From Acanthosoma haemorrhoidale (taxonomy: Eukaryota; Arthropoda; Insecta; Hemiptera; Acanthosomatidae), in assembly GCA_930367205.1 (NCBI GenBank), contig OV884011.1, positions 106,879,139 to 106,943,138 on the forward strand: a stretch of 64,000 nt of DNA. The letters are read 5' to 3'. The position numbers were made by a program, and so were the translations under genes. This document shows positions 1 through 12,700 of the stretch, one piece after another (within the stretch, counting starts at the first letter, position 1; each line of letters starts with the position of its first letter). The notes under the pieces were generated by a model, which saw nothing but the letters and a program-made list of their open reading frames with translations, did no database searches and was not told where the DNA came from.

Positions 1-617
1 TCCAATGATTTTTTAAATAACATTTTAGCTATTCACAACTTTTTCATTTCTTGGAAATGAGATTTTTGGAACTGAGATGGGTTAACAAGAAAAATAAATT
101 ATTTTTGATCAAAACTACCAGTAAGTTTTTCACATTAATTTAATAAGTGTTTAAGAAGGTCTACATTAAGATCCATGAGTATCTTTCCATACCCTTTCTT
201 CCTGCTCTATCTCCTTTATTTTGCTTACATATATATTTATCAAAATAAATGATTTAGTTCATAATTGATTAACAAAATAAAGAAGGTAGAACGTGAAGAG
301 ATGATATGAAAAGATACTCATGGTGAGAGTATTGATACTTAGATCAACTAATAAGTAACTATTCGCTCATCTTATTAAATAAAATACTATTCACACACCA
401 GAATAAAAGTCAAAGTAATAATCTATAAAGGAATACCCTAGACTATTTTGTGCAAAGTTAGAAATATTTCTAAATATGTCAATGGCTCTTTCTGATGTAT
501 TTCAATTTTTCAATACTCATGACCATACACACATTACTTATTACAGTGTGATTTAATTAAAGTTAATGAAATGCAAAAATATTTTCTGTTCTAATCTATA
601 AATTTGATTTCACTTAC
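1..617 (-). other. Paramyosin intron 14 (partial)
   Basis: AT-rich intron sequence downstream of the exon 14 donor. I found no further exon or recognisable repeat before the window edge. Confidence 0.6.
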
Positions 618-746
618 TGACTCATAGTTTCCTCTGATCTCTTCAATTTCGACAGTCAAAGACTGCAACTTACGAGATGAAATAGCCAATTGGTCCATAG
701 TCACAGCCAGCTGTCGTTGAGTCTCATCATAATGAGCTTGCAATTC
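618..746 (-). CDS. Prm: Paramyosin coding exon 14 (residues 579-621)
   Basis: This 129-nt exon, phase 0 at both ends, has acceptor gtaaattag| and donor TCA|gtaagt. It encodes [20 protein letters not shown] and ends near EEIRGNYES. It has no start codon and was found only by homology and splice sites. The next exon is outside the window. Confidence 0.93.
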
Positions 747-3700
747 CTAATTTACCGTTAGATACATACAGAAATTATTAAAATTGTGATGATTGACATT
801 TAATTTATATTGAAATGTTTAATGGAGCTTACAGTAAGCTGTAGAGACTGCTTCTTGATAGTCTGCTGGAGCTGGAGATTGTTCTTGTTAGCAACATCAA
901 GCGAGAGTTCGAGTTCTGTGATGTGTACCTGGAGCTTCTTCTTGATACGTATAACTTCAGTCTTCAGTTTAGTCTCAGCTTCAACCACACGCGCGTTCAA
1001 CTGCTCAATCTCAATGCTTGTCTGCTTGCTAAATGCAACATAACCATGAAATTAAAAAGACATATAAAAGGTTTATTTACATTTGCACTTTACATCATAT
1101 CCACCTGTGATCCATAAAGTTGACAGTACTTTTATACTCTAAACCTGCAAGACCACTGCGAATATCTTCCAGCGGTTTCATCAACTCCTCACAAGAAATT
1201 CGTTCAGTTTTATCGACAATTCTCCTATCTTCTCTATGCATTTTGGCAGATATTTTTTCAATTTTTTCATTTGTACTAGTTTCATTTAGCATATTATGAT
1301 AATATTCACCCATCAATTTTGTTTTTACTCCACGTACTGATCTCCCCACACTTTTTCTATTGATGTATTCTTGCATTACATTACTTCCAAAGGTCACTTT
1401 AGGCATTAATGACCAATTTTATTTGAAAAACTTGTAAGGAAATGAACTGTGTGCCGCAGAAGAAGTGCCAGACTGAGCTGTCAAACTGTACGGTCCCTAT
1501 ATTTAAGCAATTGTTTAGCTGGGATCTAATTCAACTATAAATAGTAACATTTCTTGGGTGCTGGTTGTGCTATCAATGCCAACTCAATCAAGGCCTCTGC
1601 AGTGGTATCTCTGTACAGGCTGGCAATATTTTTAGTGCTGAAAGAACTTTCCCTTATTTATATTTTTTATTTATATATACAAAAACTTTAATTAAACATC
1701 TATTTAATGATGTTATGCACACTTTAAATTATAATATGTTTAATTACAAATAAAAGAGAAATTGTTGTGGATTGAGAACAGACGTTTAATTTAAAAATAT
1801 TATGTTTTAATAGGAGACACTTCAGCATGATTCATAAGTCTAACTTGAAAATAAGGAACAAAAAATGGCAACATTGCATGCCTTTGTTAATAATGGGAGT
1901 AATTACTCTTCAATTGAAACTGCTGCATTCAGACAAAAATACTCAATCAAACAATGAACAAGAATGAAATAATATTTAAATAGCAAATAAACTTTAGATA
2001 GATAGATAGGAAAAAAAAAAGAAATATCACATGAAAAAAAATAATAGCAAAGTAAAATATAGTTTAAACCTCAATCAAAAAAAAATATTTAAAAGCGTTG
2101 GAGTAAATAAATTAAAATAAATGGAGTATTATAAAAATAAAAAACAATAAGGAAAAGTCAGTAAGTTACAACATTAAATAAAAAAGTCTTGAAATGAATA
2201 CCAGATAAACAAACAATAGTAAAACATAACAAAGGAACCAGGCAAATATACAATTATTCTTATTCTTATATTATTCTTCCAGGCAATTCTCTTTAAACTA
2301 CACAGCATATTAAACTTTATAAATAAAACCTTTTTGTTTCCATAAAAATGGCTAAATTGTTTTTTTTTAATAATTACTGATGTAATGGTTTATTGCAATG
2401 ATTTAGTTTAGCTTACCGAATGGACTCGATCTCTTCATCTTTCTCTGAAATCCTCTTCTCTGCGTCATGTCTGAACTGGCCAAATTCAGCGGACAATCTC
2501 TGTGACCTCTGTTCTTCAGCTTTTCGGCCCTGGTTAAAAAATAAGCATAACAAATTAATTGAGAAAAGCAGTCAACTAAAAAAATGTGTCTAGAGTTACT
2601 TAGCTAGAATATTTGTTTGGTTAATTTGGGCTCCAATCAATACTGTTCACTTTCCCTTGGCTCCTCCAAATATTAATAAGTTATAGATTATCTTATTGTA
2701 CTGCAAAGTAGTTTCTGTCGTGTGTTGACAATTCCATTCTGAGTATAAATAATACATGAAGAAGATCATGGTCCTTTATAAACTAATAGGACAGTGCTAC
2801 TCACCAGCACAAAATTTAACAACAAATATTTGATCAGTGTTAGGAAATTTCAATACTTTCCTTTCTATAATTTAAAAAAATATATATTTACAGTCTCATG
2901 GTTCATTATGGTTGACCATACTTGATATGAAAGTGAGTTCAAATTGCTAGATCTCTAGACTGTCAATTTTATGTCACTTCTGTAAATAGAAGTGGGTGGC
3001 TCTTGATAAGAAAGTTCACCTTTCCTGCCCTTATTCTCATGGAATAAGTAGCAATTCTCCCAGTATAGTGCCTCCAATTTTGCAAAACTTCCCATATTTT
3101 TTTCTAAAAATGTTGCCTCTACAAATCTATGCCAGTTATTTTTTTTAAATTGAGTATTTCACTATTAAGGAGGTTGAGTTAAAATTTAATGATGGCCAAC
3201 AGGTGTTTGGGTGCTGGATTATTTGGAGCTGATTTCATATGAATTTTATGCCCAGAAACCAAATATGACGTTAGTTTTTGCCTAGGAGCTCAAATTTCTA
3301 AGATATAATAACATCTTAGTGAAATATATGATATAATACTTTAAGTTAAATCGATAGATCAAATAAAAAAACTAAACACTAAATTTTTATTATTATATTA
3401 TACAAAGCTAGAGGAAAAAGTCATCAATGAAACAAACTAGTCACTAAACACTTTGGTAGCTTCTTTTCTGTGATATTCTTGAATGCATATTGGAACAGTC
3501 CCTTTTTAAACTCCAGCAGTAATCTCCCATCATGTGGGTATCCCATCTTCCTTCGTTGCAGGCCTCCATAGTTTTAATAGCCTGGTGAAATCTTTCACCT
3601 TGTTTCTCACTGGTGTCTTCTAAATTTCAGGAAAACGGTCTAAGTGCCTGTATAAATAGTTCACCTCAATGCTCATGTTACACCCAAGGGATTTGAAACT

Positions 3701-6700
3701 GTTAAGCATCTCATTTGCCAGTTCAACATATTTTTCAGCTTTGCCTTCACCCAGAAACTTTCTGACAACTGCAACAAATAAAGTCCAGGCTTTTCGGTCA
3801 GCCTCATTCATCGAATTTACGAAGGCAGGATCCTTAATGAGTTGTCTTATTTGGGGGTCGTCAAACATTTCTGCTTTGATTTTTTCTGTACTCAACTGAG
3901 TATGTACAAATATACAAAGCATGATCCGTTATTATCAAGAGCCTTTACAAACTGCTTCATAATGCCCAGCTTTATATGCAGTGGAGGAAAGATGATTTTC
4001 TTTCGTTCAACTAAGAGGTCGTTAATGACATTCTTTTTCCCAAAGTCCATGTTTTGTCTCTTGGGCCACTCTTTTCTAACCCAGTGGTGTGTTTTGTCTC
4101 TGCTTTTACAGAAAGGATATTTGGTGTGGCCACTTTGCTGTCCCAGGTGAAAGTTTACCATTTTGAATTCCCCATAAATCACCCATTGATGTTCATGATA
4201 CTTTATCTTCTCCAAGTGTTATATTATTTTTTCATTTTCATTTAGTGAGCAATTGGTATTGAACCATATTTATTCCCATTGTGTAGAAGAGGGCATTTCA
4301 AAATTCTCTTTGGGCTGTCAAAAAATAGGCTGCAATCATCTGGGAAATAGTCAGGAAGACCTATTTCTTCCAGGAGTCCTCTAATTTCAAGACAAAATAC
4401 AAGATTGTCTTCTTGGGAGAAGAAGGGAGAAGAAGAATGCAGGAACCAATCCTTGTATATGTGATTTAAAACTGCACAAAATGGACTTAGAACTGCACAT
4501 TTCATGTAGAGCTGCATGTTAAAAAAAACTCTGATCTAAAAAAAGTAGACCAGATAGAGAAAAACTGACTTCATATTTAGATTCAGCACCCCAAATATAG
4601 CTAAAATCAGTTCTAAAATCCTAGGCACCAAAAAAAAGTTTTTTTGTAGGCCTGTGCAATAAAAAAATATTTAAGAATGTTTTGTAATGCAAAAAAAATC
4701 TTATGGAGATTCCCTATGTCCCAATGGCAAATTGGTTTTTATAAATCAACTAGCTGAATTAAAAATTGAATACATGACTCAGTTACCAATAGCTAACCCA
4801 TTCACTATCCAGTTCACTTTTTTACTTTTCCAACTTAATATTTTTGAAGTAATGATCTTCTTGTTTTTTATAGGTTCTGTTTAAGCATAAGTATATTTTA
4901 CTTACAGCTTCAGCTTCACGGTAGGCAGCAGCCAGTTCATCCCTCTCATTCTCCAGGCGTCTGATTTCAAGCTCCATCTCATGCAGGCGACGGTTCATCT
5001 CAGCCATTGTGTTCTTGGCATCATGAAGATCATCTATTTTAAATCAAATTTTTTTTTTTAAACTTATGCTGCATTTAAACAGTCATTTCATAAAAAATGT
5101 GTATCATTTAATTAAAAATAGTTGATCTGAGGACCATTTGTCCCTTTTTTTCTGGCAATTATTTTCATCAATCATGAATTTTATTTTAAATAAATATTAT
5201 AAGTTATGTATTTAAGTTACTGTTCCATATTCACTTCAGATTATAACCTTACAAAATATTATGTGGTGATCGCAATTTTCAATTTGCCCTTAGTCCCCAC
5301 AAATTACCACTTATCCTCAGATTTATAACAATTTTGAAAACAATTCAAGCACGTTAGGAAACAGAAGCTATGTGATTCAGGGCATTATTATTTACCAATT
5401 AAACTAGCTCCATGTCAATTAATTACCTGGTGCATTCCAAATTACTCAGAAATAAAGAAGAATAAAATCTTGCAAAAAATATTAGGATTGGCACGACCAT
5501 GAACAGTTAACTACACTTTACTACCTTCAAATTTTAAACCATACCTCTATTAACAGTTCATATAGCCCACTACAAAGTTTGGGTCCTTCAGTGAGTTTAA
5601 GTGCAAAATACTAATTTTAATCCATGAGTTTAGATAATTTTTGTTTGTATTTAAATTCGGGAGAGAAATCATGCATCTGTCAACAGATGACTGCACAGGG
5701 AATATCTGCCTGTTGAAACCCTATATCAAACTTTACTATTAAAGTTTTAAAATTTGTTAGTGAACTTAATAAATGACACAAAAAGTAAAAATGGACACAC
5801 ATAAAAGTGATTATTTGTTATTAATAAAAATTGTGAATTTGGAAAATAAAGGAGAAAGAACATGAAAAATAATTATGTAGACCACTAAACTGAGACCACT
5901 CTTGAAAAAAACATGAAAAGAGCACTCTTAGTATGTATGCTGAGATGAGTCATGTTTATTATATTTGTGGCGACTGTTTGGCCTCCGCAAATGTTATGTT
6001 CCTACCAGTCTACAGTGGAATAGTTTTATGTAAAGGTGTAGTTAATATGTATACATTACTATTTAATGTTCATACCTGCAAGCTTCTTATTCTCCCTGGC
6101 CAGAGAATCTTTTTGTTCCCTGGTTTTCTCAAGCTCGTGATTGAGGCGTTGGAGATCTTGAACTTTGAGACGAAGATCTCTCTGAGACTGTTCGAAGGCA
6201 ATGGTAGTTTCATCGAGACGAGACTTCAGCTCAATATTGATTTTCTCTAGGTGATCGCTACGCTTTTGAAGTTCCCGAGCACTATTGTTTGCCTAAACAT
6301 TCAAAATTTACCAAATTCTTAATCAATATTTAATTCATTAGAAAAAACAACAGCATATTCCTTATGAAAATCTGTGGTGGTATGGCAGATGTCGATATGT
6401 CCAAAAAATTCACTTTTCTGTTTTGAGTTGATATATCACACTCATATTATATAAAATAATAGTTTAATTAATTTTTATAATTCTAAATATTAACTTTTGC
6501 CAAATTAAAGAACCATTTTTAAGTATGACATATCTACTCAAATCAGAAAATTGATTTTTCCGGACATACCAGGATCTGCCATAGCGCCACAGAAATATGA
6601 CTACTAACCTTTTCAAGATCAATGATCAAGATTTCAACTTCGCTCTGGAGGCGAGATTTCTGTTTCTCCAGATTGTTGATCTTAACAATAAGGGTTTCGA

Positions 6701-9700
6701 TATGCTCTTCCTGTTCTTGGAGACGAATAGTGTACTTCTTCCTAAAAATATGATTCTTTTTTTAGCTGATTTGACAAGCATTCATTCATCAATGAAAACA
6801 TCAGAAAAACCACTTTCAAAGCCCAAAAAGGGAGAGGCTATATTTTCAAACAGGTATAGGGCTTGTCTTTCGTTTGCATGTCTGCAACACCCCAGGTTGT
6901 TCTTTGAGGGATGGATCTGGTTGGAATTAACTCAGTCCAGGAAAGATAAATGAGAGTATCTACTCGAATAAAGAAGTAGCGAATCTGGTTGGGAAAACCA
7001 AATTTAAGGCTGAGAGGAGCTCAGTTAACAGCACCACTCAGGCATAGCACCTCATTAGTTAACAGTTCCACCTGAGCCACAACCTTTAGCAGCCCCAGCC
7101 TCTTCATGATGTGTTGCACCATGAACTTAATTTAAAATTCAATAATGGGAACCATTTAAAGAAATTAGCCCTGTATCTATTAACTCCACATATCAATGTC
7201 ATTCCAATCGATTTCAACACACTTGTTTTGGACAATATTTTAGCAATTAGAAATTTTTTTTAAAGGCAATATTTTGGGTCAAAAATACTGAGTATTTAAT
7301 AATTTAATAAACATTTAAGAAACTAAGCCCATAAATATCTCTTGACATTGTTTGTTCAGTTTAATTTATATTTAAAAAGTACAATTAATTATAATGTATA
7401 ATTATTTAACAAAGTTCAGTCATCAAAACAAAATTCATTCAAATAATGGAAAAAAAAGGCAAGGCAACTTACCCTTGGATCAACCATTATAGTCATCAAG
7501 CCAAACTTGTAATTATGCTAACCTTATTTCCTCGACTTCTTCAATGCGAGCACTGGCTTCAGATTCGTACTTGGACTTCCAGGTGAGAGCATCGCTGTTG
7601 GCCTTGACAAGCTGCCTTTCAAGTTCTAGTCTGGCTTCAGCCTCCTCCTCTAGCTGAACTCTGACCGATTCAAGCTCAACTTCAACCTGGTGGAGGTTCG
7701 CCTCAAGGGTGGACCTCCTCTGGACATCACAATTAATTTCCATAAGTTATCAAGCCCGAAGAGAGGGGTTTTACTGTGAATAAGTACAAGTCAATCTTTT
7801 TTTGTCAGTCTCAATTCTTGTATCCATAAAGTCTATCATGTCAGAATAGATGCCATACAACTGATCCGATTCATTTGAAATCTAACAGGTATATTCCACA
7901 AATCTTATTGTATGTTGGTTAAAATACAATAACGAAAAATATGAACAAAAATTAAACATGAACATAATCGGTCCATTCACAACTCAGAACCTATTTAAGA
8001 TTTAAACTTCTGAGTTTTCCCTACAATTAGAGACCATACCATAAATATAAAATTTGAGAGCCAAAAGTAAATATTGCTCCATTCACTAGTCTGGCTTGAT
8101 TTTAATAGGATCTCTCTGCGTCCCCCCCAATAATTTTTTTTTATTGAAATTTAAATGGTTGATTTAGCTAATAAAACCAAGTTTGGTCGAAAATACCAAT
8201 TATTTCTATACGATAATTTTATCAATATTTGAGATACATATGCCACTGGTGCTATCAGATCACCCCTTAATATTTTTCATTTCCAACCAACTATTTTTAA
8301 TTTGTTTAGACTTAAATAAAACATAATTTAGCTAAAAATTGAATTTAGTGCTAATATAAAGTTATTCTTAATAGCTAAAAAATAGATTAATAAATTAAAT
8401 TAAGCTTTGATGTAATGAAAAAAAAAGTTGAGGCCACTAATCTTTTGGTCTAATAGTCACCTCTAAGTGGTAAGTAAAAGTTGGTTTAATGGAATACTTA
8501 TTTTTGTGTAAAAAATACAGAATTGTTGGATATTACCAAGATATATTCACAATTTACTAACTCACCCTTTCGTCATCCTCAAGGCGTCTGCGAGCATCGT
8601 CTAACTGGCTGGCTATCTGGCTTCTCAGGTAGATAACATTTTCGATGTTCACTTTCAGATCCTGAACCTCTTTGGTCAGTTCAATGTTTTCCTAGAGAAT
8701 GATCAAAAATACATATTGCAAACATTTATGTGTCACTGCACCAATATTTTGTAGCTATTATTTTATAGACTTCTACCTGAACAACTCGTGTCTTGTGTGA
8801 GGTCACATCCACAATGGTACGGTTCAGCTCTTCAATTCGCACATTTAGTTCGAGGATAGTTACTTCCAATTTCTCTGCATGCTTAATGGTAATGATCTGC
8901 AAAACAGAATCATTTAATGTTAAATAGGTTATATGAAATAATTTTTTATGTGCTTGCATTGTCTTTGACATCTTCAAACAAACTTAAAAAAATATTAAGA
9001 TGTGTCACATATGTTCAGCCTTTAATCCATTCAAGTAATAAACACTTCAATTTATATAGAATTTTTTGCTGTGTTGTTAAGGGAAGGGGAACAGGATTTG
9101 CATATTTTGTGGAGAGTGATTGTGACATCTATTCACCAACTCTGTTAAGTAATCAGTTCAGAAAAAAAAAATATTCAGGCATGAAAATCTATCAAAGTTT
9201 TTTATTCAAAAAAGTTATTAGAATTCACTTTTTGAGTTTTATTACCTATGGAAGAAGGGAATGTTAGCTCTTTAAAAGAAAGTAAATATTGATTTACTTC
9301 AATTTAATAAATTTTGTAAATATTTTTATCTTTCCTTTTAAAAGTTTTAGAAATAAAAATTATTAATGTAAAATTATCAATTAATCTTACTTTTTCTTTG
9401 TTTGATGATTCTACTTGTGACAAAAGTTCGTATACTTCTTGCTGGAATTTTGCCTTTTCCTTTTCAGCTCTTTGAACATAAAAATGAATTGAAATATATT
9501 TACAAATATTAAATTATATTAAAATTAATCACATGCATCAATTGCTCAAAAAACATAAAATATCCTTACTTTGCTTTAGCCTTCGAAATGGCATCCAGTT
9601 GCTCTTGGAAGTCAATGACAACTTCCTGGTGCTTTTTGCGAAGGAGGTGAGCAGTTTCCTCAGATTCAAAGTGGACATCTTCAAGGAGTTTCCTTAACTT

Positions 9701-12700
9701 GAGCAATTCTGTGTCTCTTTTCTTATTTATTTCAAACTAAACAATCAAAATATCATGGTCAGTAGAGTACAAACTTGAGGAAATTACTTAAAATTTTGAT
9801 AATTTCTTTTATAAACATGAAATTCTAAGCATGTTTTGTATACTCTTAAGTTGTAGACAGCTTGTTCAATTTTCGCTGATATTTTAAGCTAGAAGAGCAG
9901 AATGCAGGTACATAATCAGAATTATGAATTTAATTCATGTCTCCTTTAACCTTTCATTTATTTATCTTAGTACTGTGAAATTTTTTTGTAATTAATTAAT
10001 AAATATCTTTCAATGAAAAAGTGACAAATATTAAAATTTATCAAATGTGATATTTCCTTATTATAACTAAAGAAAAATTGATATACCTGACTTTCAGCTC
10101 CTCCTTCAGCTTCCTCGAGCCTCTCTTGAAGAGAGATGACTTGTACACTCAGGTCAGCTTTTTCACGTTCGATCTGTCAAACAGATAAATGACTTATGTA
10201 TTTATTTGATGTTAAAATAGTTAATTGTTCAATATTAAATAATTAATGTTAATTGTTATGAAATTTGTGTATTTCGTATTAGAATCATAACTGTCTACTA
10301 AAAATTTGTTAATTTTTTGTGATAATAATATATTAGCTCTTGCAAAATAACTCCATTACCAATGATCATTGGTTGACAAATTGACAAATCAAAACTACAT
10401 TTTTGTTCACTAGCATATTTGAACTCAGAACACTACAGTTATTAAAAACCATTTTAATAATTTATGTTAGAAAGCTTAAAAAACAAAAATAAATGTATGG
10501 AACTCACCAACAATTAGCTAAGCAAAAACTATACTAAAAATTATTCAGGTTAATCCATGAAAGTCACTTAAGTTACAAGTTGTATATTACTTTTATAAAA
10601 ACTGTTAAGTTTTATTATATGAAATCATCAATAAGGAATAAGTGATTTTGTACAGAATATTGCTAATTTAAAAAAAAAAAAAACACAAACTTGTATGTGT
10701 ATTATTTAAGTATTTTTTAATCCATTAATAATAATTTTTTTTGACAAATAGATTATTAAAATTAGTTGCCTCTAAGTTAGTACCTTTTTATATTTATATA
10801 ATAATATTTTTTATATAGTATAGAGCTTAAATATATTTTTTCTGAAGGAATCATACATTGAAAACTAATTTTAAAAAAAGGAGCTTGTGTTTACATTGAC
10901 TTATCGCTTGGTTTTATAACAAAATAGTCATCCTAATGTTGAAAATTTGGATATTAAAGTAGTTCATTAGAATAATCATTTTAATTTAAAATACCAGTCA
11001 AGGTGTCTGAATCAAATTAAATTTTGACAAAAGAACGGGTATGAAAAACTTTGATTGACAAAACCAATAGAAACATTGTAGTGTCTTATCAAGTAAAAAC
11101 ATGTTATGTTAGGTCTCTCTTTCACAGGTTGGTATGGATCGGAAACAGCTATAAAAATTTGTTTGTACAGATGTTGCATTGCCAGAGCTCTTATACAGGC
11201 TAGTAAGCTTTCAGTCTTGATGCAGCATAGTTTGTTTTCTACAAAATATAATTTACTTAATTAGAAGGTATTGCTTTTGTTTAAAACCCTCTCACTAAGT
11301 ACTATGGAATAGTAATATATAACAAGGCTAATAAGTTTCCTTACACTTATTTTATTTTTCCCTACACAGTAGTGTTGATTAACTAGATGTAAATTAATCA
11401 GAATGTTAGTTATCTGACAAATATCTTGGAGAAAAAAAAATTAAGTTTGATTAAATTCAATCAAGTTCTGTAAAGATTCAAGCCTTAAATCCTGCACCTG
11501 TTGAAGGCTATTGTATTTTACCAGAAAACTAACTTTTAATTTTATTCCTATTCCTTATTATATTAATAATACTTATTCTTTAAAAATTTAATTAAAAAAA
11601 ACTGATATTAAAAAACTTTACAAAACCTGTTCGAGTGACTGTTTGTTTACTGTGGATTACTGTTTGTTGCTGGGTGGATTAAAAAGTAGCGTTCATTGAT
11701 GAAAACTATTTTAGTCAAAAATATTCCTGTCTTTTCATTTGTCAGTGTGTGACAGTGATGGACAGTAGTTTTATAAGGAAACTAAAGCCACACTTTTAGA
11801 TAGGTTTGGAGTGAATAGCTTGTGTTGTAGAACATAATTGTAGTATCCTTTATTATTAAGCCAGTATTAAGAGTCTTTTTGTCATTATCAGTCTGTTTAT
11901 TTTTGCGCAAAAATCATGAACATGGTTCAGTTAAATACTAAAATTGGTACACACAGGTGGTCTGAAAAGTTTCCGACCTCAACATGAAGATGATAATAAA
12001 ATAAATAAAAGCTTTGTTAGGTTGGAAACTTTTCAAACCACCCTCGTAGAGACTTTTCATTTCGATAATATTGAGTTATGAAGGTGCCAATAGAAGGTAA
12101 AAGAACAATAATAGGATTTTAAGTCAGCTTGGTCAGCACTAAAAGACAATTGGAATTTCCAAGCAGAAAATTATAAAGATAGAAACCATACAGTAACTTT
12201 TTTGAATTAGTTGGTCAAATAGTTTATTTAGAATACTCTCTTGTCAACTATATGTTTTTTTTTTTGTTTTTTTTGAGCTATTAGAACATATTCAAGTTAT
12301 TACAGTTATATATTGGAGTTATTTAGTTCATATTACAAGCTATGACAAAAATGTGTGTTATCTGTAAGACAACAGCCTTTTCTAGCTAGAGTAGGAATGG
12401 TTGATTTATTTAGCGGGTCAGTCCCATAAGGAAATCAGCTTCTCCAGGAGAGAATCATGCTGCCTCAGACCAAGCAAGCTATAGTTGATATTCCTGCTCA
12501 CTGGGCCATCCCAACCTCTTCAACTATCATGTTTTTCAGACATTTTCTGGATTAATTCTCATCAAGAAAATTGTAGTCAGTCATTGCTTTGGGTAAATTA
12601 CTTCCTATAATTAGATTTGCAATGATTATATAATGGACCCTTTAGTAAATGTTACAAATTATTTCAAAATCTATTTGTTAGACTGTGAACATATTATTTA

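Noticed and set aside
5933..6250. 105-codon plus-strand frame over paramyosin exon 10
   Set aside because: It is antisense to a verified coiled-coil exon; its amino acids only mirror the minus-strand codons.
6597..6953. 118-codon plus-strand frame over paramyosin exon 9 and intron
   Set aside because: Antisense shadow of exon 9 extended by chance into the intron.
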